Source: Muribaculaceae bacterium (GTDB lineage Bacteria > Bacteroidota > Bacteroidia > Bacteroidales > Muribaculaceae). From it: a stretch of 64,000 nucleotides of DNA. The position numbers and the translations under genes were made by a program. Shown in pieces: positions 50,380-60,755 of this stretch. Every line of letters begins with the position of its first letter. Within the stretch, counting starts at the first letter, position 1. Location: positions 1 to 64,000 of the forward strand of contig JAFLTQ010000011.1 in the NCBI GenBank assembly GCA_022510385.1, in the 5' to 3' direction. The notes beneath the pieces are model-generated. The model made no database searches. It worked only from the letters and a program-made list of their open reading frames with translations, and was not told the origin of the DNA.

Positions 50380-52176
50380 TTATTTGATTACTTTATCTGC
50401 TTCTCTTGAACCATCCTCAAAGTAGATAACGCGGATATTGATACCTTTTTGAGGTTCTGACAACTTGCGGCCGTCGATTGTGTAATATTCTATAGAACGA
50501 ATTGCAGAAGGAGCCTTATCAATTTCGATTTCATCTACCCCGGCAATATATGTGAATTCGGGGAAATACTCTTCAAAATTAGCGGTGGCCTTTTCATTCT
50601 GTGCCTTAACGATATGTTCCACTATAGAATTGGCATAAACTTCAATGTTTAGATACCATCCCTTGGGGTCAAGAGAGTAGGTTAAAGCATCTGATGGATC
50701 ATTGGGGTCAAGACCGTTTTGGATTTCCCAGTCATCGGGTATACCGTCTCCGTCAGTATCAAAGTCTGCGGGACGAGTCACTGTTCTGAGAGACGGGAAA
50801 CTTGCAGTCTTTGGATTCTCTTCTCCATCCGGATCATTGATATAGTCAAGGATCCCTTGGGTGCCGGATTTAGCCGTAGAACCGGGAACCGGGGCATCGC
50901 CAAGATAAGTGACAGTACCTGTGCGAGCCTCCTCCATTAGGCGTTCATCAACAGCGTCGCGAATCAAGCTTGCGCCTACATAATCAAGCACAGCGTTGTA
51001 AGCTTCTGTTGCTGAATGAGTGGATATATCACCTCCATCGATCGGTTCGTCAAGTTTAAGTTTAACGCAATCCATTCCGTCAATGTTCACATAATCTACT
51101 TTAGACCCGTAATTGTGAAGAGTGTCGACTATAAATCTCTCTCCATCTTTTGTTTTCCCACTGTCATATATAACACCGGCCCAGTCATAATTCTCCGGCT
51201 TATCAGCAGCAGTAACATAGTTGCCATTGATATAATAGCGGGAGCCGAGTCCTTTTAACGAACTATCTTCTCCACTACCTACAGAAGTCATAAAGGAAAC
51301 TTGAGTCACACGAGTCTTATTTTTAGTTCCCGGGCCTGCCTTGTAATAGTTGTTTATCATATTGATGTAGCCACCGCCGGGGCCGCCATAGCAACCGTTG
51401 CCATTACCCCAGTTATACATCACACAATTACGGAAATCCACACGCTCAGCATCAACGTGGTTGATAAATTTAGTCTGGTCATATCCGGCCCATTTATAGC
51501 GGGCGCCGTTGAAACGTGGAGCGCGGTTCTGAACATGGGCAATGAAATTATGGTGGAAGGAAGCCTCCTTACCCCCCCAAATACCTCCGTAAGAGTGAGC
51601 TCCCTTAGAGTGTCCGGGATTTGCAAGACCTTCAGTGATTGTACACCATTGCATCGTGAAATTCCTGTTGTTGTAGAAAGAGGCCACTTCATCGATACTC
51701 CAAGACATCGATACATGGTCGAGAATCATATCATGTTTTTCACGTTGCCAAGTGGCGTCAGCGCCATCGTTTACATCCTTCACCTGAGAGCGGCGGAAAC
51801 GGATGAAACGGATGATATTCTGGTTACCCTCACGGATTGTGCGATAGCGAAGAGTTATACCATCACCGGGAGCTGTCTGACCGAGGATAGTGGTGTTGTC
51901 GCCAATGGTAAGGTCAGATTTCAGGTCAATGTATCCACCAACGTCAAAAACAACAATCTTAGGATTACTTCCATTTACAGCTTTACGGAAAGAACCTTCG
52001 CCATCATTGTCAAGATTAGTGACATGGCGTATTTCAGGAGTTTTGGTACCATCGCCGCGACCACCCTGGGTGTATCGCCCATGTCCCTCGGCTCCGGGGA
52101 ATGCCGGGGCGAGTTCCTGAGCGTATAGGCCCGTTGCTATTGCGGCAATACTTACTAAAGTAAAAAATCTTTTCAT
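50380..52176 (-). CDS. Pectate lyase (PL1) with C-terminal sorting-like tail
   Basis: 598 residues. Signal peptide ~1-19. A parallel beta-helix pectate-lyase domain with 'AFPGAEGHGRYTQGGRGDGT' at the start, 'VVFDVGGYIDL', 'DMILDHVSMSWSIDEVASFY' (Ca2+/substrate region) and 'ASFHHNFIAHVQNRAPRF' with the catalytic Arg. It cleaves de-esterified homogalacturonan by beta-elimination. Around 480-500 is a Ca-binding-like 'FDTDGDGIPDDWEIQNGLDPNDPSD' (partial quote), and the last ~40 residues (YYTIDGRKLSEPQKG...) resemble a type IX sorting tail. Neighbours are UxaA and an esterase in the pectin operon. Confidence 0.93.
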   Translation of the reverse strand: MKRFFTLVSIAAIATGLYAQELAPAFPGAEGHGRYTQGGRGDGTKTPEIRHVTNLDNDGEGSFRKAVNGSNPKIVVFDVGGYIDLKSDLTIGDNTTILGQTAPGDGITLRYRTIREGNQNIIRFIRFRRSQVKDVNDGADATWQREKHDMILDHVSMSWSIDEVASFYNNRNFTMQWCTITEGLANPGHSKGAHSYGGIWGGKEASFHHNFIAHVQNRAPRFNGARYKWAGYDQTKFINHVDAERVDFRNCVMYNWGNGNGCYGGPGGGYINMINNYYKAGPGTKNKTRVTQVSFMTSVGSGEDSSLKGLGSRYYINGNYVTAADKPENYDWAGVIYDSGKTKDGERFIVDTLHNYGSKVDYVNIDGMDCVKLKLDEPIDGGDISTHSATEAYNAVLDYVGASLIRDAVDERLMEEARTGTVTYLGDAPVPGSTAKSGTQGILDYINDPDGEENPKTASFPSLRTVTRPADFDTDGDGIPDDWEIQNGLDPNDPSDALTYSLDPKGWYLNIEVYANSIVEHIVKAQNEKATANFEEYFPEFTYIAGVDEIEIDKAPSAIRSIEYYTIDGRKLSEPQKGINIRVIYFEDGSREADKVIK

Positions 52177-52280
52177 ATGGTTGTTAGTTATTGGTTTTTT
52201 ATGGTTTGTATTTTATGGTTTATTTATTATTGTTGGAACTTATTCCAGACTTTCGGTTTCTAATTCTTAATTTCTAATTG

Positions 52281-53792
52281 TTAAAGCGTTACTCCATTCT
52301 TGAATATTGCGATTTCATGAATACCGCTCTTTTCAGAATTTACTTTTTCACCTGAAGCTACATTAATGACGTAGGAGATGAAATTATTGAGTACCTCCTG
52401 CATAGACGCATCTTCCACAAGAGTTCCTGCATTGAAGTCAATCCATTTAGGTTTGCGTTGAGCAAGACCGGAATTTGTTGATACTTTTATTGTCGGCACG
52501 AAAGTACCGAAGGGTGTACCTCTTCCAGTTGTGAAGAGCACCAACTGGCATCCGGCAGCAGCAAGAGCTGTAGCAGCCACAAGGTCGTTGCCCGGTGCAG
52601 AAAGAAGATTGAGGCCGTGATTCTTGATACGTTCTCCATATTCGAGAACACCAAAGACAGGACTTTTCCCCGATTTCTGAGTGCATCCCAAAGCTTTTTC
52701 TTCAAGAGTTGAAATTCCTCCCGCCTTGTTACCCGGAGATGGATTTTCTCCCACAGGCTCGCCATGGCTCAGGAAGTATTCCTTGAAGTTGTTTATAAGG
52801 GAGATTGTTTCTCCTAAAAGTTCATTGGAAGCACATCTCTGCATTAGGATTGTTTCAGCACCAAACATTTCCGGCACCTCAGTAAGAACGGTTGTACCCC
52901 CCTGCACATTGCATAACCAGTCGGAAAATTCGCCAAGTAAAGGATTAGCCGTGATACCGGAGAAACCGTCGGAACCACCACACTTAAGTCCGATACGCAA
53001 TTTTGAAGCGGGTTGTTCGCTACGTTTAAAGTTTCGGGCATTTTCATATAGCTCACGAAGAAGTTGCACGCCATATTCTACTTCATCACCCTCCACTTCC
53101 TGGCACACCATGAATTTCACACGTGAATGATCATAATCACCACAGAATTTTTCAAAATCCTTAGGCTGATTATTTTCGCATCCTAGACCAACTACCAACA
53201 CACCTCCTGCATTTGGGTGACTAACCATGTCTCGAAGAATCTTCTTTGTGTTTTCATGATCACCTCCAAGTTGAGAGCATCCGAAATTATGGGGGAAACC
53301 GAAAATTCCATCTACACCTTCTGCTCCGGTCTCTGCTACAACTTGATCTACTATCTGTTTTACAATGCCATTGACACATCCAACGGTCGGGATTACCCAA
53401 ATCTCATTACGTATTCCAACCTGACCATCGGGACGCTCATAACCCATGAAGGAAACCTCTTTCCCTTTTCCGGAAGTTCCGGGAGAGTCAGGTGAAGCAT
53501 TATCAATTGCAATGCCGGAATAATCCAGAGTCCCTGCAAGGTTGGTCTTAATATCATTATGATCTAAAAAATCACCTTGCTGTATATTGTGGCGTGCGTG
53601 TCCTATCGGGAAACCATATTTTATGATATTTTTTCCTTCCGGAATTTCTATAAGGGCAAATTTATGGCCTGCAGGAATGTCAGACCCGAGGGTGATATCC
53701 ACTCCGTCTACAGTAATTATCATCCCTTTGGGAAGAGGCCGGATTGCCACGGCTACATTATCTGCCGGATTTATCTTGATAAAGTCTTTCAT
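52281..53792 (-). CDS. uxaA: Altronate dehydratase
   Basis: 503 residues. N-terminal SAF domain (~1-90, 'DNVAVAIRPLPKGMIITVDGVDI' in part, then 'GHKFALIEIPEGKNIIKYGFPIGHA'), then the D-galactarate/altronate dehydratase domain with 'GYERPDGQVGIRNEIWVIPTVGCVNG', 'FPHNFGCSQLGGDHE', 'GLKCGGSDGFSGITANP' and the end 'TTGRGTPFGTFVPTIKVSTN'. Its conserved Cys/His residues bind the metal. It turns D-altronate into 2-keto-3-deoxygluconate, the galacturonate branch; inside a pectin operon this is the expected cytoplasmic step. Confidence 0.95.
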   Translation of the reverse strand: MKDFIKINPADNVAVAIRPLPKGMIITVDGVDITLGSDIPAGHKFALIEIPEGKNIIKYGFPIGHARHNIQQGDFLDHNDIKTNLAGTLDYSGIAIDNASPDSPGTSGKGKEVSFMGYERPDGQVGIRNEIWVIPTVGCVNGIVKQIVDQVVAETGAEGVDGIFGFPHNFGCSQLGGDHENTKKILRDMVSHPNAGGVLVVGLGCENNQPKDFEKFCGDYDHSRVKFMVCQEVEGDEVEYGVQLLRELYENARNFKRSEQPASKLRIGLKCGGSDGFSGITANPLLGEFSDWLCNVQGGTTVLTEVPEMFGAETILMQRCASNELLGETISLINNFKEYFLSHGEPVGENPSPGNKAGGISTLEEKALGCTQKSGKSPVFGVLEYGERIKNHGLNLLSAPGNDLVAATALAAAGCQLVLFTTGRGTPFGTFVPTIKVSTNSGLAQRKPKWIDFNAGTLVEDASMQEVLNNFISYVINVASGEKVNSEKSGIHEIAIFKNGVTL

Positions 53793-53844
53793 TTTTTGAT
53801 TTTATATTAGACACCGTAAAACAATAAAAGTTAAAACATGAGTC

Positions 53845-54804
53845 TCATTCTTGCGGAATCCAAACGGATCCGACGGAAAACACGTTAGCGAGATTTCTAT
53901 ATTCAGCCACCTCTTCAGGTGTGAGTTGATGAGCCCATTTAACGCGGGCATCAGGATTTGCTCCCGGGCCTGTCGAATTATATTCCCCATATCGGGCTGT
54001 CGATTCATTTGCCGGGTCGCTCCAGTTGTTCCATCCCTGCGCCACAATCTGCGGGGCAAGATCGCAGTCGATAAATACAGTGGCTGCGTAGGGACGCCAG
54101 GGTCTTCCCAAATAAAGTTTTTCAACATTATCAAGAGCTTTGATTTTACACCCGTCAAATATATATCCAAACTTAACTTCTTTGGGCGTTGAGGCGGCAG
54201 TGATAAATGAGTTGGCTTTCCCGACTATTTCACAATTCTTGAAATAAGCAGTTGCCGGTCCGAAAATAAAGTCTGTTGTTCCTTCTATATAACAATCTTC
54301 AAAATAGACGCGGCTAAAATTCCCTGCCGTGAAGATCGTGTCCTGGTTGCCGAGGAAACGGCAATGGCGAAATATCAGCCGGTCGCCTTCCGTATGCAGT
54401 GCCACCGCCTGGCCTAATTTCGGGGCATCGTTTTCTATCGTAAGGTTTTCAAATGTAGCATCGCAGGCATCCACTTTCACTGTGTATGTGCGGAACGTTC
54501 CCATCTTGTCGATATTGGCATGATGATTATAGGTGATAATGGTGCTATCCATATTTTCGCCTATAAACCTCACATTATGCAGCCAAGCCGGGATAACAAT
54601 CTTTTCCTTGTAGACACCGTTTGCGATATGAACCGTGACGGTATAGTCCATATATGCGCGGATGAGTTCAAGAGCTTCTGTAATTGTCTTGCAGTCGCCC
54701 GAGCCATTCTGATTCACGTAGATATCTCTCTTCCATTCGGCTGCCGACATCCCTGACATTGCAGAGATGAAGAGAAGTAGCAGCGCTGTGATACGTGATT
54801 TCAT
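53845..54804 (-). CDS. Pectinesterase (CE8)
   Basis: 319 residues. Signal peptide ~1-22. Parallel beta-helix with family signatures: 'ALHTEGDRLIFRHCRFLGNQDTIFT' (Gln and catalytic Asp), 'EGTTDFIFGPATAYFKNCEI' (second catalytic Asp), and 'LYLGRPWRPYAATVFIDC' (catalytic Arg). It removes methyl esters from homogalacturonan, making it accessible to pectate lyase PL1 in the same operon. Followed by uxaA after 52 nt and preceded by GH43 after 26 nt. Confidence 0.95.
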   Translation of the reverse strand: MKSRITALLLLFISAMSGMSAAEWKRDIYVNQNGSGDCKTITEALELIRAYMDYTVTVHIANGVYKEKIVIPAWLHNVRFIGENMDSTIITYNHHANIDKMGTFRTYTVKVDACDATFENLTIENDAPKLGQAVALHTEGDRLIFRHCRFLGNQDTIFTAGNFSRVYFEDCYIEGTTDFIFGPATAYFKNCEIVGKANSFITAASTPKEVKFGYIFDGCKIKALDNVEKLYLGRPWRPYAATVFIDCDLAPQIVAQGWNNWSDPANESTARYGEYNSTGPGANPDARVKWAHQLTPEEVAEYRNLANVFSVGSVWIPQE

Positions 54805-54830
54805 ACAGTTTTTTACAAGTTTCTTTATTC

Positions 54831-56516
54831 TTATTTTGTGATTCTGAACCAGTCAACATTTAGCCATCCACTGTCGTTACTTTCCCAGTCTCTGACGCAG
54901 AAGAGTCCGACCTTGGCCCCTATCCAATGTCCTTCAGTCACTTGAAGTGGTTTGCCGAAGGTGGTGAATTTTTTCCCGTCAAAACTATAAGAGAATATGG
55001 CCTCACATTTATAATCTTCTTTCTTAGTCGGTTTTTTGCCTGTCATTTTGACATTTACCCTAAGATAGAGGGGCTTGTTTTCATCAAGTTTCAGGGAAGC
55101 TGTTTCAGTCTCTTTTCCTCCCTTGTTAGATTTCAAACTCTCTACCTCAGAAAGATAGATTCCATCTTCACGGCTCACAAGCTGGATGGCACCGAGGTTA
55201 TAACCGGCGATCACAAGACCGGCTCTTTCGCCCGGCATGATTTTCCCGTTGTTTACACGTGGGACAAATTCAACTTTTGCAGTAGCAGTGAAATTTTCTG
55301 CAGGGAATTTTTGAAGCAGAAGGTTTGAAGAGTCGTAAAGGCGTCCGCTGTCCGCAGTCTTTTGGGAGAAAAGACGCAGTTGGGAATTGTTTGCATCGGC
55401 AAAATACCATAACGCATTGGGATTCCCCTTCCATTGCCATTGTTTGCCAAGTTCCACGCTGTCGAATTCATCGCTTTCCACAGGATTATTCTTGGTGTAG
55501 TTGGCTCCGACATTAGGTTTTTTATATTCCTTCACTGGTTCCCCGCGCCCATCACCATCGGGGTCTACTCCGATCACAGGCCACCCATCGCTGTTCCATA
55601 CCATTGGTTGCAGATGCACAACCCTTCCGTAAGGACCTTTGTCTTGGAAATGGATAAACCAATCTTCGTTGCCGTCCGGAGTATCGATCCATGCTCCTTG
55701 ATGAGGCCCGTTGATGTCAGTTGTTCCCTGATCCATAACGTTTCTGACCTCATAAGGTCCCCATGGAGATTTTGAACGAAGCACCTCCTGCCAACCTGTG
55801 GCAACTCCTCCGGCCGGGGAGAAGATATAATACCAGTCGCCCCGTTTATACATTTTTGCTCCCTCGATAGTTTCATTTTCGATATGGCCATCATAGATCA
55901 CTCTGTCCTGTCCAATTGTCTGTGTGCCGTCGGGAGTCATCTCAATCATTCCCAAAATACTCTTAACACCGGCCCTGCTTCCGGCATATCCATGAGCGAT
56001 GTAGGCTTTCCCGTCTTCATCCCAGAAAGGGCAGGTGTCGATAACGCCTTTAGCTTTGTAAACGTGCACCAAAGGTTCCCATGGTCCCGCAGGGTCTTTT
56101 GTCTTTGTCATGAAGATACCCAAGTCCGGGTCTCCATAATATATATAGAATTCACCGTTATGAAAGCGGATTGACGGAGCCCATACATGGTTGCCATGGC
56201 TGGGGTCGGGAGCAGCTTGTGCATATTCGGGCATTTCTGCAATAGCATGACCGATGATTTCCCAGTTAACAAGATCTTTCGAATGAAGAATCGGCAATCC
56301 CGGAATATCACAGAAACTTGAAGCGGTCATATAATAGTCGTCACCTACCCTTACTACATCCGGATCCGAATAATCTGCATTTACAACAGGATTCTTATAT
56401 TTCCCATTGCCGAGATCCGGTTGCCACACCTCTGATGTATATTGTTTTGCAAAGACCGGAATTGCTGATATCAACATCATGGCAATCGCGGGAAGAATTT
56501 TACAGTTTTTTTTCAT
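54831..56516 (-). CDS. GH43-family glycosidase, secreted
   Basis: 561 residues from ATG 56516 (MKKNCKILPAIAMMLISAIPVFA is a signal peptide); an extension to 56576 is not supported. Five-bladed propeller with 'NPVVNADYSDPDVVRVGDDYYMTASSF' (catalytic base Asp), 'GVIDTCPFWDEDGKAYI' (pKa modulator) and 'ETIEGAKMYKRGDWYYIF' (acid Glu). A C-terminal beta-sandwich (~360-561, 'SDEFDSVELGKQWQWKGNPN') is as in GH43_12-like enzymes. Likely an alpha-L-arabinofuranosidase or beta-xylosidase working on pectin side chains. In the pectin operon between PL11 and CE8. Confidence 0.9.
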   Translation of the reverse strand: MKKNCKILPAIAMMLISAIPVFAKQYTSEVWQPDLGNGKYKNPVVNADYSDPDVVRVGDDYYMTASSFCDIPGLPILHSKDLVNWEIIGHAIAEMPEYAQAAPDPSHGNHVWAPSIRFHNGEFYIYYGDPDLGIFMTKTKDPAGPWEPLVHVYKAKGVIDTCPFWDEDGKAYIAHGYAGSRAGVKSILGMIEMTPDGTQTIGQDRVIYDGHIENETIEGAKMYKRGDWYYIFSPAGGVATGWQEVLRSKSPWGPYEVRNVMDQGTTDINGPHQGAWIDTPDGNEDWFIHFQDKGPYGRVVHLQPMVWNSDGWPVIGVDPDGDGRGEPVKEYKKPNVGANYTKNNPVESDEFDSVELGKQWQWKGNPNALWYFADANNSQLRLFSQKTADSGRLYDSSNLLLQKFPAENFTATAKVEFVPRVNNGKIMPGERAGLVIAGYNLGAIQLVSREDGIYLSEVESLKSNKGGKETETASLKLDENKPLYLRVNVKMTGKKPTKKEDYKCEAIFSYSFDGKKFTTFGKPLQVTEGHWIGAKVGLFCVRDWESNDSGWLNVDWFRITK

Positions 56517-56606
56517 TTTATTGGTTTGTGTTGGTTGTCGTGGGTGTTGAAAAACCATCATTGGGAGGTGTGCCAAAACTCACGTTTGGCACACCCGAAA
56601 AGGGTA

Positions 56607-59600
56607 TTATCGTTTGATAAACTTATAGTTTTCAACTTTGGATCCGTTTTCTATCACGATGATATATACACCGGGGTCAAGAGAATCCATTATGTCGAAA
56701 CGATTTTCTCCAATAGCTGAGCATACCACTATGCCGCTCATGGCATTGACTACTGTGAAGCGGGAATTTCCGGTAGCAAAGATGCTATTCACGGATGCAG
56801 CATTGGCTTCATAATCAGCTTTGATTTTTGAAGAAGAGAGGGCTCCTTTGTAGATATAAAGGTCATCAAGGAGACCGTTGTAGGAATCATCAAAGTTATA
56901 TGTGTTTGTGCCGCCAATCACTAATTTTTCTCCCGGACAAACTATCGGTCCGGTCATTACATCTGCTTTGCTCTCAGCAAGTTCACCGTCAATGTAGAAT
57001 GCAAGAGTTTTAGCATCAAAGTCGCGCACCGCTGCAATATGATGCCAGTTCCCGTCGAATACCCTTGTAGAGGCATCAGAAATACCGACCTCTGTCTTTG
57101 TTACATCGTCGTCGATTGAGAAGCGGAAGGTATCGCCATTCTTATGCTCAAAGCCAAACCAGTTGCCTGTCGGGGTTGCAATCGAACCGTAAAGAAGGAG
57201 ATAAGCGTCTGCTTTGCTTGAAGAGTTCATCCAGAATTCAACTGAGAATGAATTATCGTTAATATCAAACTCTTCGTATGCATCTTGAACAAATACAGAA
57301 GATCCGAACAATCTCAAGGCATTCCCCACCTTGCCACCGGTAACTTCAGCCTCTTTATAAGTGCCTGCGTATGCGCCGTTGGATTTTGCCTGCACAGCTT
57401 TTTGTGAAGCGACGTTGTTAGTAATTGTGTTTCCAATACCCTTGCTTTTTTCCTCGGTGGAGCCAACCGCATCAATCTCGTCAAACGGGAAGTAAGCTAT
57501 AAGTTCAACTTTTGAAGGTTCGAGAACTATAATGTTAATTTCAACCGAAGTGTTGTCATCATCTTCAGCACCGGTAGTAGTAAGGGTAAATGTATATTCA
57601 CCGATTTCCTGAAGTTCTCCTGTTATTGACCCTTGGAGAGTGGTGCTATCGAAGTTGAGGACAAGGCCATCAGGCATTTCTGATGATGTAACGCCGGTTG
57701 CATTCTTCACTCTGAATATAATAGGTTGAATTTCATCTCCTTGATAAATCACCTGATTCAGAGAACCGGAACTTACAGATATAACACCTTTGGTGTTGAA
57801 ATAATCTTCCGGGCAGAAAGAAAGGTGAGGAGGCTGGTTGTAGGCACAGTTCTGCCAAGCCACAGCGAGACGATACTGACGGTCTTGCATCAGACACGGA
57901 ATCTTGTAGCTGGAAGGTATTGTAGTGGTGAAGATGAGGAGGTCTGACTCTGTGCTGCCGTCGTGAAGTATAATCTCCTCACGCCAGTCTCCGAAGATGT
58001 CGGCCTGGAGGTTTGGAGTTGCTTTTGTGGAATTACAAGATGCTGCATTGCTGTATTTGCCAAGTTCAAGCACGGTATTTACGCTTGAGAGAGCGTTAGT
58101 GGGTTTTGATATGGTTGTACCGTCAAGAAGTTCGTCGAGAAGGTCTCCATCCCAATAAACGCGGAAGTTGACAGAGGGACGTTTAGCTCCTGAAACGATT
58201 TCCTGACCACCCCATACATTCCCTGTTGAAGACCACCATTCGTAGCCCGGATATGTGGAGGATACATTGGCAGCGAGACCACGGCCTACGTCGCCGCCAG
58301 TCTGTTTCTCGAAATAGATCACTTCTCCTGTTTTAGCATCACGCACGCTGACATCGTAAGGGTTTGATTTCTCCTCATGGGGCATCATTACCTGAAGACC
58401 TTCGCGATCCGGCAACATCTTTGCGAGATGGAGAGCGTCGCCATGGCCGCCGCCGGTGCGGTACATGAATTTACCGTTATGGTCGAGAGCTGCTGAGCCG
58501 AAGATAATTTCATCGCAACCGTCGGCATCTACATCGCCCACTGTGATGGAGTGGGTGCCTTGGCCATAAAGTTCCTTGCTCTTAGGAGAGGAGTAAAACC
58601 ATTTTTCAGTCAGTTTGCTGCCGTCGAAGTCCACAGCCCATACATATGCGTAGGTGTAATAACCGCGACACATAACTGCTGAAGGCTTCCTGCCGTCAAG
58701 ATAAGCCACACAGGCAAGATATCTATCGGAACGGTTGGCATTACTGTCACCCCAGCCGCTATTGTTTTGAATGGAACGCGGGGGATTATAAGCGATCGTG
58801 TTGATTTCGGCACCGGTTTCACCATTGAAGACTGTGAGATATTCCGGGCCGGAATTTACAATACCTGCATTAGATTCGGTTTTTTTTCTGTAATCGTCGG
58901 TGACTTTGTCGTTGCCCATCAATACGGCTTTCCCTTTACCGTCGATTGTTCCGGGAGCAGTCTTGCAGATGAGTTCTGCCTTCCCGTCCCCGTCGAAGTC
59001 ATAGACGAGGAATTGAGTGTAGTGGTTACCGGAACGGATATTCTGGCCGAGGTCAATGCGCCATAGTTTGGTTCCGTCAAGTTTATAACAGTCGAGGATG
59101 GTGTTGCCGGTGAAACGGAACTGGTCGCCGTTATCAGCCTGATTTGTCGGGAACCATTTCACCACGAGTTCCCATTGACCGTCGCCGTCAACATCGGCAA
59201 CCGACACATCATCGGGGGTATAAACATAGTCACGTTGCTGTTTGGAGCCACCTGCCGGTGATGTACCGCCTGCGGGGCGGTCGAGGTGTACTTTCATGTA
59301 GGGAGTGTCCCATGCTTCAACGGGGGCGGAAGTTTCCAGCTCCACATCATTTTGAATGGCCTTTACAGTGTAAGCAACACCGGTTGTGCCATTCGGGTCT
59401 GTAAAATTAGTGCCTGATTTAATTGGCGTATCATTTAGTTTTGTATCCCCACGATAAACATCGAAAGTGAGATCTTTGGGATCATCGATAAGTGAACGCC
59501 AGGATAGGAACACTCCTTTGTCGGTTTTTACAGCTACAAGGCCTCGGTCGAGCTTTTCAGCTTTCACAGTAGGGCTGTAATTGCCTTGCGCGAATGCTCC

Positions 59601-59645
59601 CAAAGTGAAGAGCAGGGCAAGACAGGTTAAGTAAACTTTTTTCAT
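56607..59645 (-). CDS. Rhamnogalacturonan lyase (PL11) with LamG-like domain and sorting tail
   Basis: 1012 residues. Signal peptide ~1-19. Eight-bladed PL11 propeller begins after a fibronectin-like start: 'SVADVDGDGQWELVVKWFPTN', 'FLVYDFDGDGKAELICKTAPGT', 'SITVGDVDADGCDEIIFGSAALDHNG', 'DIFGDWREEIILHDGST'. These DxDGDG calcium motifs are characteristic. A cadherin-like region (~640-710), a LamG/concanavalin domain (~740-930) and a C-terminal tail (LDPGVYIIVIENGS...) follow. It cleaves the rhamnose-galacturonate backbone of RG-I, supplying the rhamnose used by the rha operon. First gene of the pectin operon. Confidence 0.95.
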   Translation of the reverse strand: MKKVYLTCLALLFTLGAFAQGNYSPTVKAEKLDRGLVAVKTDKGVFLSWRSLIDDPKDLTFDVYRGDTKLNDTPIKSGTNFTDPNGTTGVAYTVKAIQNDVELETSAPVEAWDTPYMKVHLDRPAGGTSPAGGSKQQRDYVYTPDDVSVADVDGDGQWELVVKWFPTNQADNGDQFRFTGNTILDCYKLDGTKLWRIDLGQNIRSGNHYTQFLVYDFDGDGKAELICKTAPGTIDGKGKAVLMGNDKVTDDYRKKTESNAGIVNSGPEYLTVFNGETGAEINTIAYNPPRSIQNNSGWGDSNANRSDRYLACVAYLDGRKPSAVMCRGYYTYAYVWAVDFDGSKLTEKWFYSSPKSKELYGQGTHSITVGDVDADGCDEIIFGSAALDHNGKFMYRTGGGHGDALHLAKMLPDREGLQVMMPHEEKSNPYDVSVRDAKTGEVIYFEKQTGGDVGRGLAANVSSTYPGYEWWSSTGNVWGGQEIVSGAKRPSVNFRVYWDGDLLDELLDGTTISKPTNALSSVNTVLELGKYSNAASCNSTKATPNLQADIFGDWREEIILHDGSTESDLLIFTTTIPSSYKIPCLMQDRQYRLAVAWQNCAYNQPPHLSFCPEDYFNTKGVISVSSGSLNQVIYQGDEIQPIIFRVKNATGVTSSEMPDGLVLNFDSTTLQGSITGELQEIGEYTFTLTTTGAEDDDNTSVEINIIVLEPSKVELIAYFPFDEIDAVGSTEEKSKGIGNTITNNVASQKAVQAKSNGAYAGTYKEAEVTGGKVGNALRLFGSSVFVQDAYEEFDINDNSFSVEFWMNSSSKADAYLLLYGSIATPTGNWFGFEHKNGDTFRFSIDDDVTKTEVGISDASTRVFDGNWHHIAAVRDFDAKTLAFYIDGELAESKADVMTGPIVCPGEKLVIGGTNTYNFDDSYNGLLDDLYIYKGALSSSKIKADYEANAASVNSIFATGNSRFTVVNAMSGIVVCSAIGENRFDIMDSLDPGVYIIVIENGSKVENYKFIKR

Positions 59646-59719
59646 GTTATTAATTTATAAGGTAATATAATATTATATTTAGGCAGGATAAAAAAATCGA
59701 TTCTTCCCAATTCAACCAA

Positions 59720-59750
59720 CAAAATTACAAAATTTAGTTGAAAAGACAAT
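59720..59750 (-). promoter_or_regulatory. Promoter of the pectin operon
   Basis: Minus strand ATTG (59750-59747), 19 nt, TAATTTTG (59727-59720). Predicted start about 70 nt before the PL11 ATG. Confidence 0.6.
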
Positions 59751-59827
59751 AAAATGAGTTTTTTAAATTAAAAAGATCCCACAAAAATCTAATATCTCGG
59801 TCATATATGCTATACAACATATATAAG

Positions 59828-59862
59828 TTTGAAAGATGAATTAATAAAAAGATTTAAATTTG
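59828..59862 (+). promoter_or_regulatory. Promoter of the secreted 271-residue protein gene
   Basis: TTTG (59828-59831), 23 nt, TAAATTTG (59855-59862). ATG at 59919. An alternative -7-like TAAGTTTG overlaps the -33 (59824-59831). Confidence 0.55.
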
Positions 59863-59918
59863 CGCGATTTTTGAGAAAAAAGTTAAAACAACCTTAAATT
59901 AACCTTAAAATTTAATCT

Positions 59919-60734
59919 ATGAAGAAACTTTTTACTTCTATTTTCACCCTACTCCTTGCCTCAGGAGGTATGGTAAGTGCCCAACACACTTATGACTTCA
60001 CAAATTGGAGCGAAACAACAGTAGCAAACCTTAAAGCTGATGCGGCAAACGACGCCTTAACCGGGTGGAGCGACATCGAAAAAGTGGCTGATGCTGAAAA
60101 TAATGCGAATGCTGTTGACGGCAAATGTTTCTGGATGGCCGGGGAAAACACATCTGTAGGTAATAACGGCAATCTTTATGCAAAAGACGAACTTATCCCT
60201 GAACTTGAAGGCCTTGACTTCTCTTCCCTAACTTCAGGTAAACGTAGCCTTGCAATCGCAATTGACTATCCTTCAACCTCTTTGGGTACATATGAAGGCC
60301 CCTCCTATTTATGGCTTGGCAGCAAGGAATTGAATTATTTTATAATCCACAACGTAAAATCCGGCGCGACTATAACTATGGGAGTTGAATCACATAAGCC
60401 GGCAGAAGCCCGAGGTGTGAAATTATTTGTGGGAGACAATGAACTGAAAGACCCCGATGGGAATGCTGTTGCGGTACCAACCACATATCAGGAACAGACA
60501 TGGCAAGTGCCCGAAGGTGATGATCCCGTTGACATTACAGTTTATAACACAAACGGATGTCATGTTTATTTTATAGACATTAATGATGGTTCTTCTGCAA
60601 TCTCAGGAATCGAAGATCCACAGGATGTAGCACCTGTATATTACAACCTGAATGGAGTGCGTGTAGATAATCCTGCCAACGGCATTTACGTACGAGTTCG
60701 CGGCGACAAGGTTGACAAGGTGATTGTACGGTAA
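59919..60734 (+). CDS. Secreted protein of unknown function with C-terminal sorting-like tail
   Basis: 271 residues. Signal peptide ~1-21 (ending VSAQ). Residues ~25-215 are a beta-rich domain without recognised family ('TYDFTNWSETTVANLK', 'GKCFWMAGENTSV', 'YNTNGCHVYFIDIND'). This start is common in predicted Bacteroidales secreted carbohydrate-binding modules. The last ~35 residues 'YYNLNGVRVDNPANGIYVRV' plus a basic end are of type IX sorting-tail form, shared with the PL1 gene. It lies between the pectin operon and a SusC gene, so glycan binding is plausible. Confidence 0.65.
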   Translation: MKKLFTSIFTLLLASGGMVSAQHTYDFTNWSETTVANLKADAANDALTGWSDIEKVADAENNANAVDGKCFWMAGENTSVGNNGNLYAKDELIPELEGLDFSSLTSGKRSLAIAIDYPSTSLGTYEGPSYLWLGSKELNYFIIHNVKSGATITMGVESHKPAEARGVKLFVGDNELKDPDGNAVAVPTTYQEQTWQVPEGDDPVDITVYNTNGCHVYFIDINDGSSAISGIEDPQDVAPVYYNLNGVRVDNPANGIYVRVRGDKVDKVIVR

Positions 60735-60755
60735 TCAGCAACTTACACATAAAGA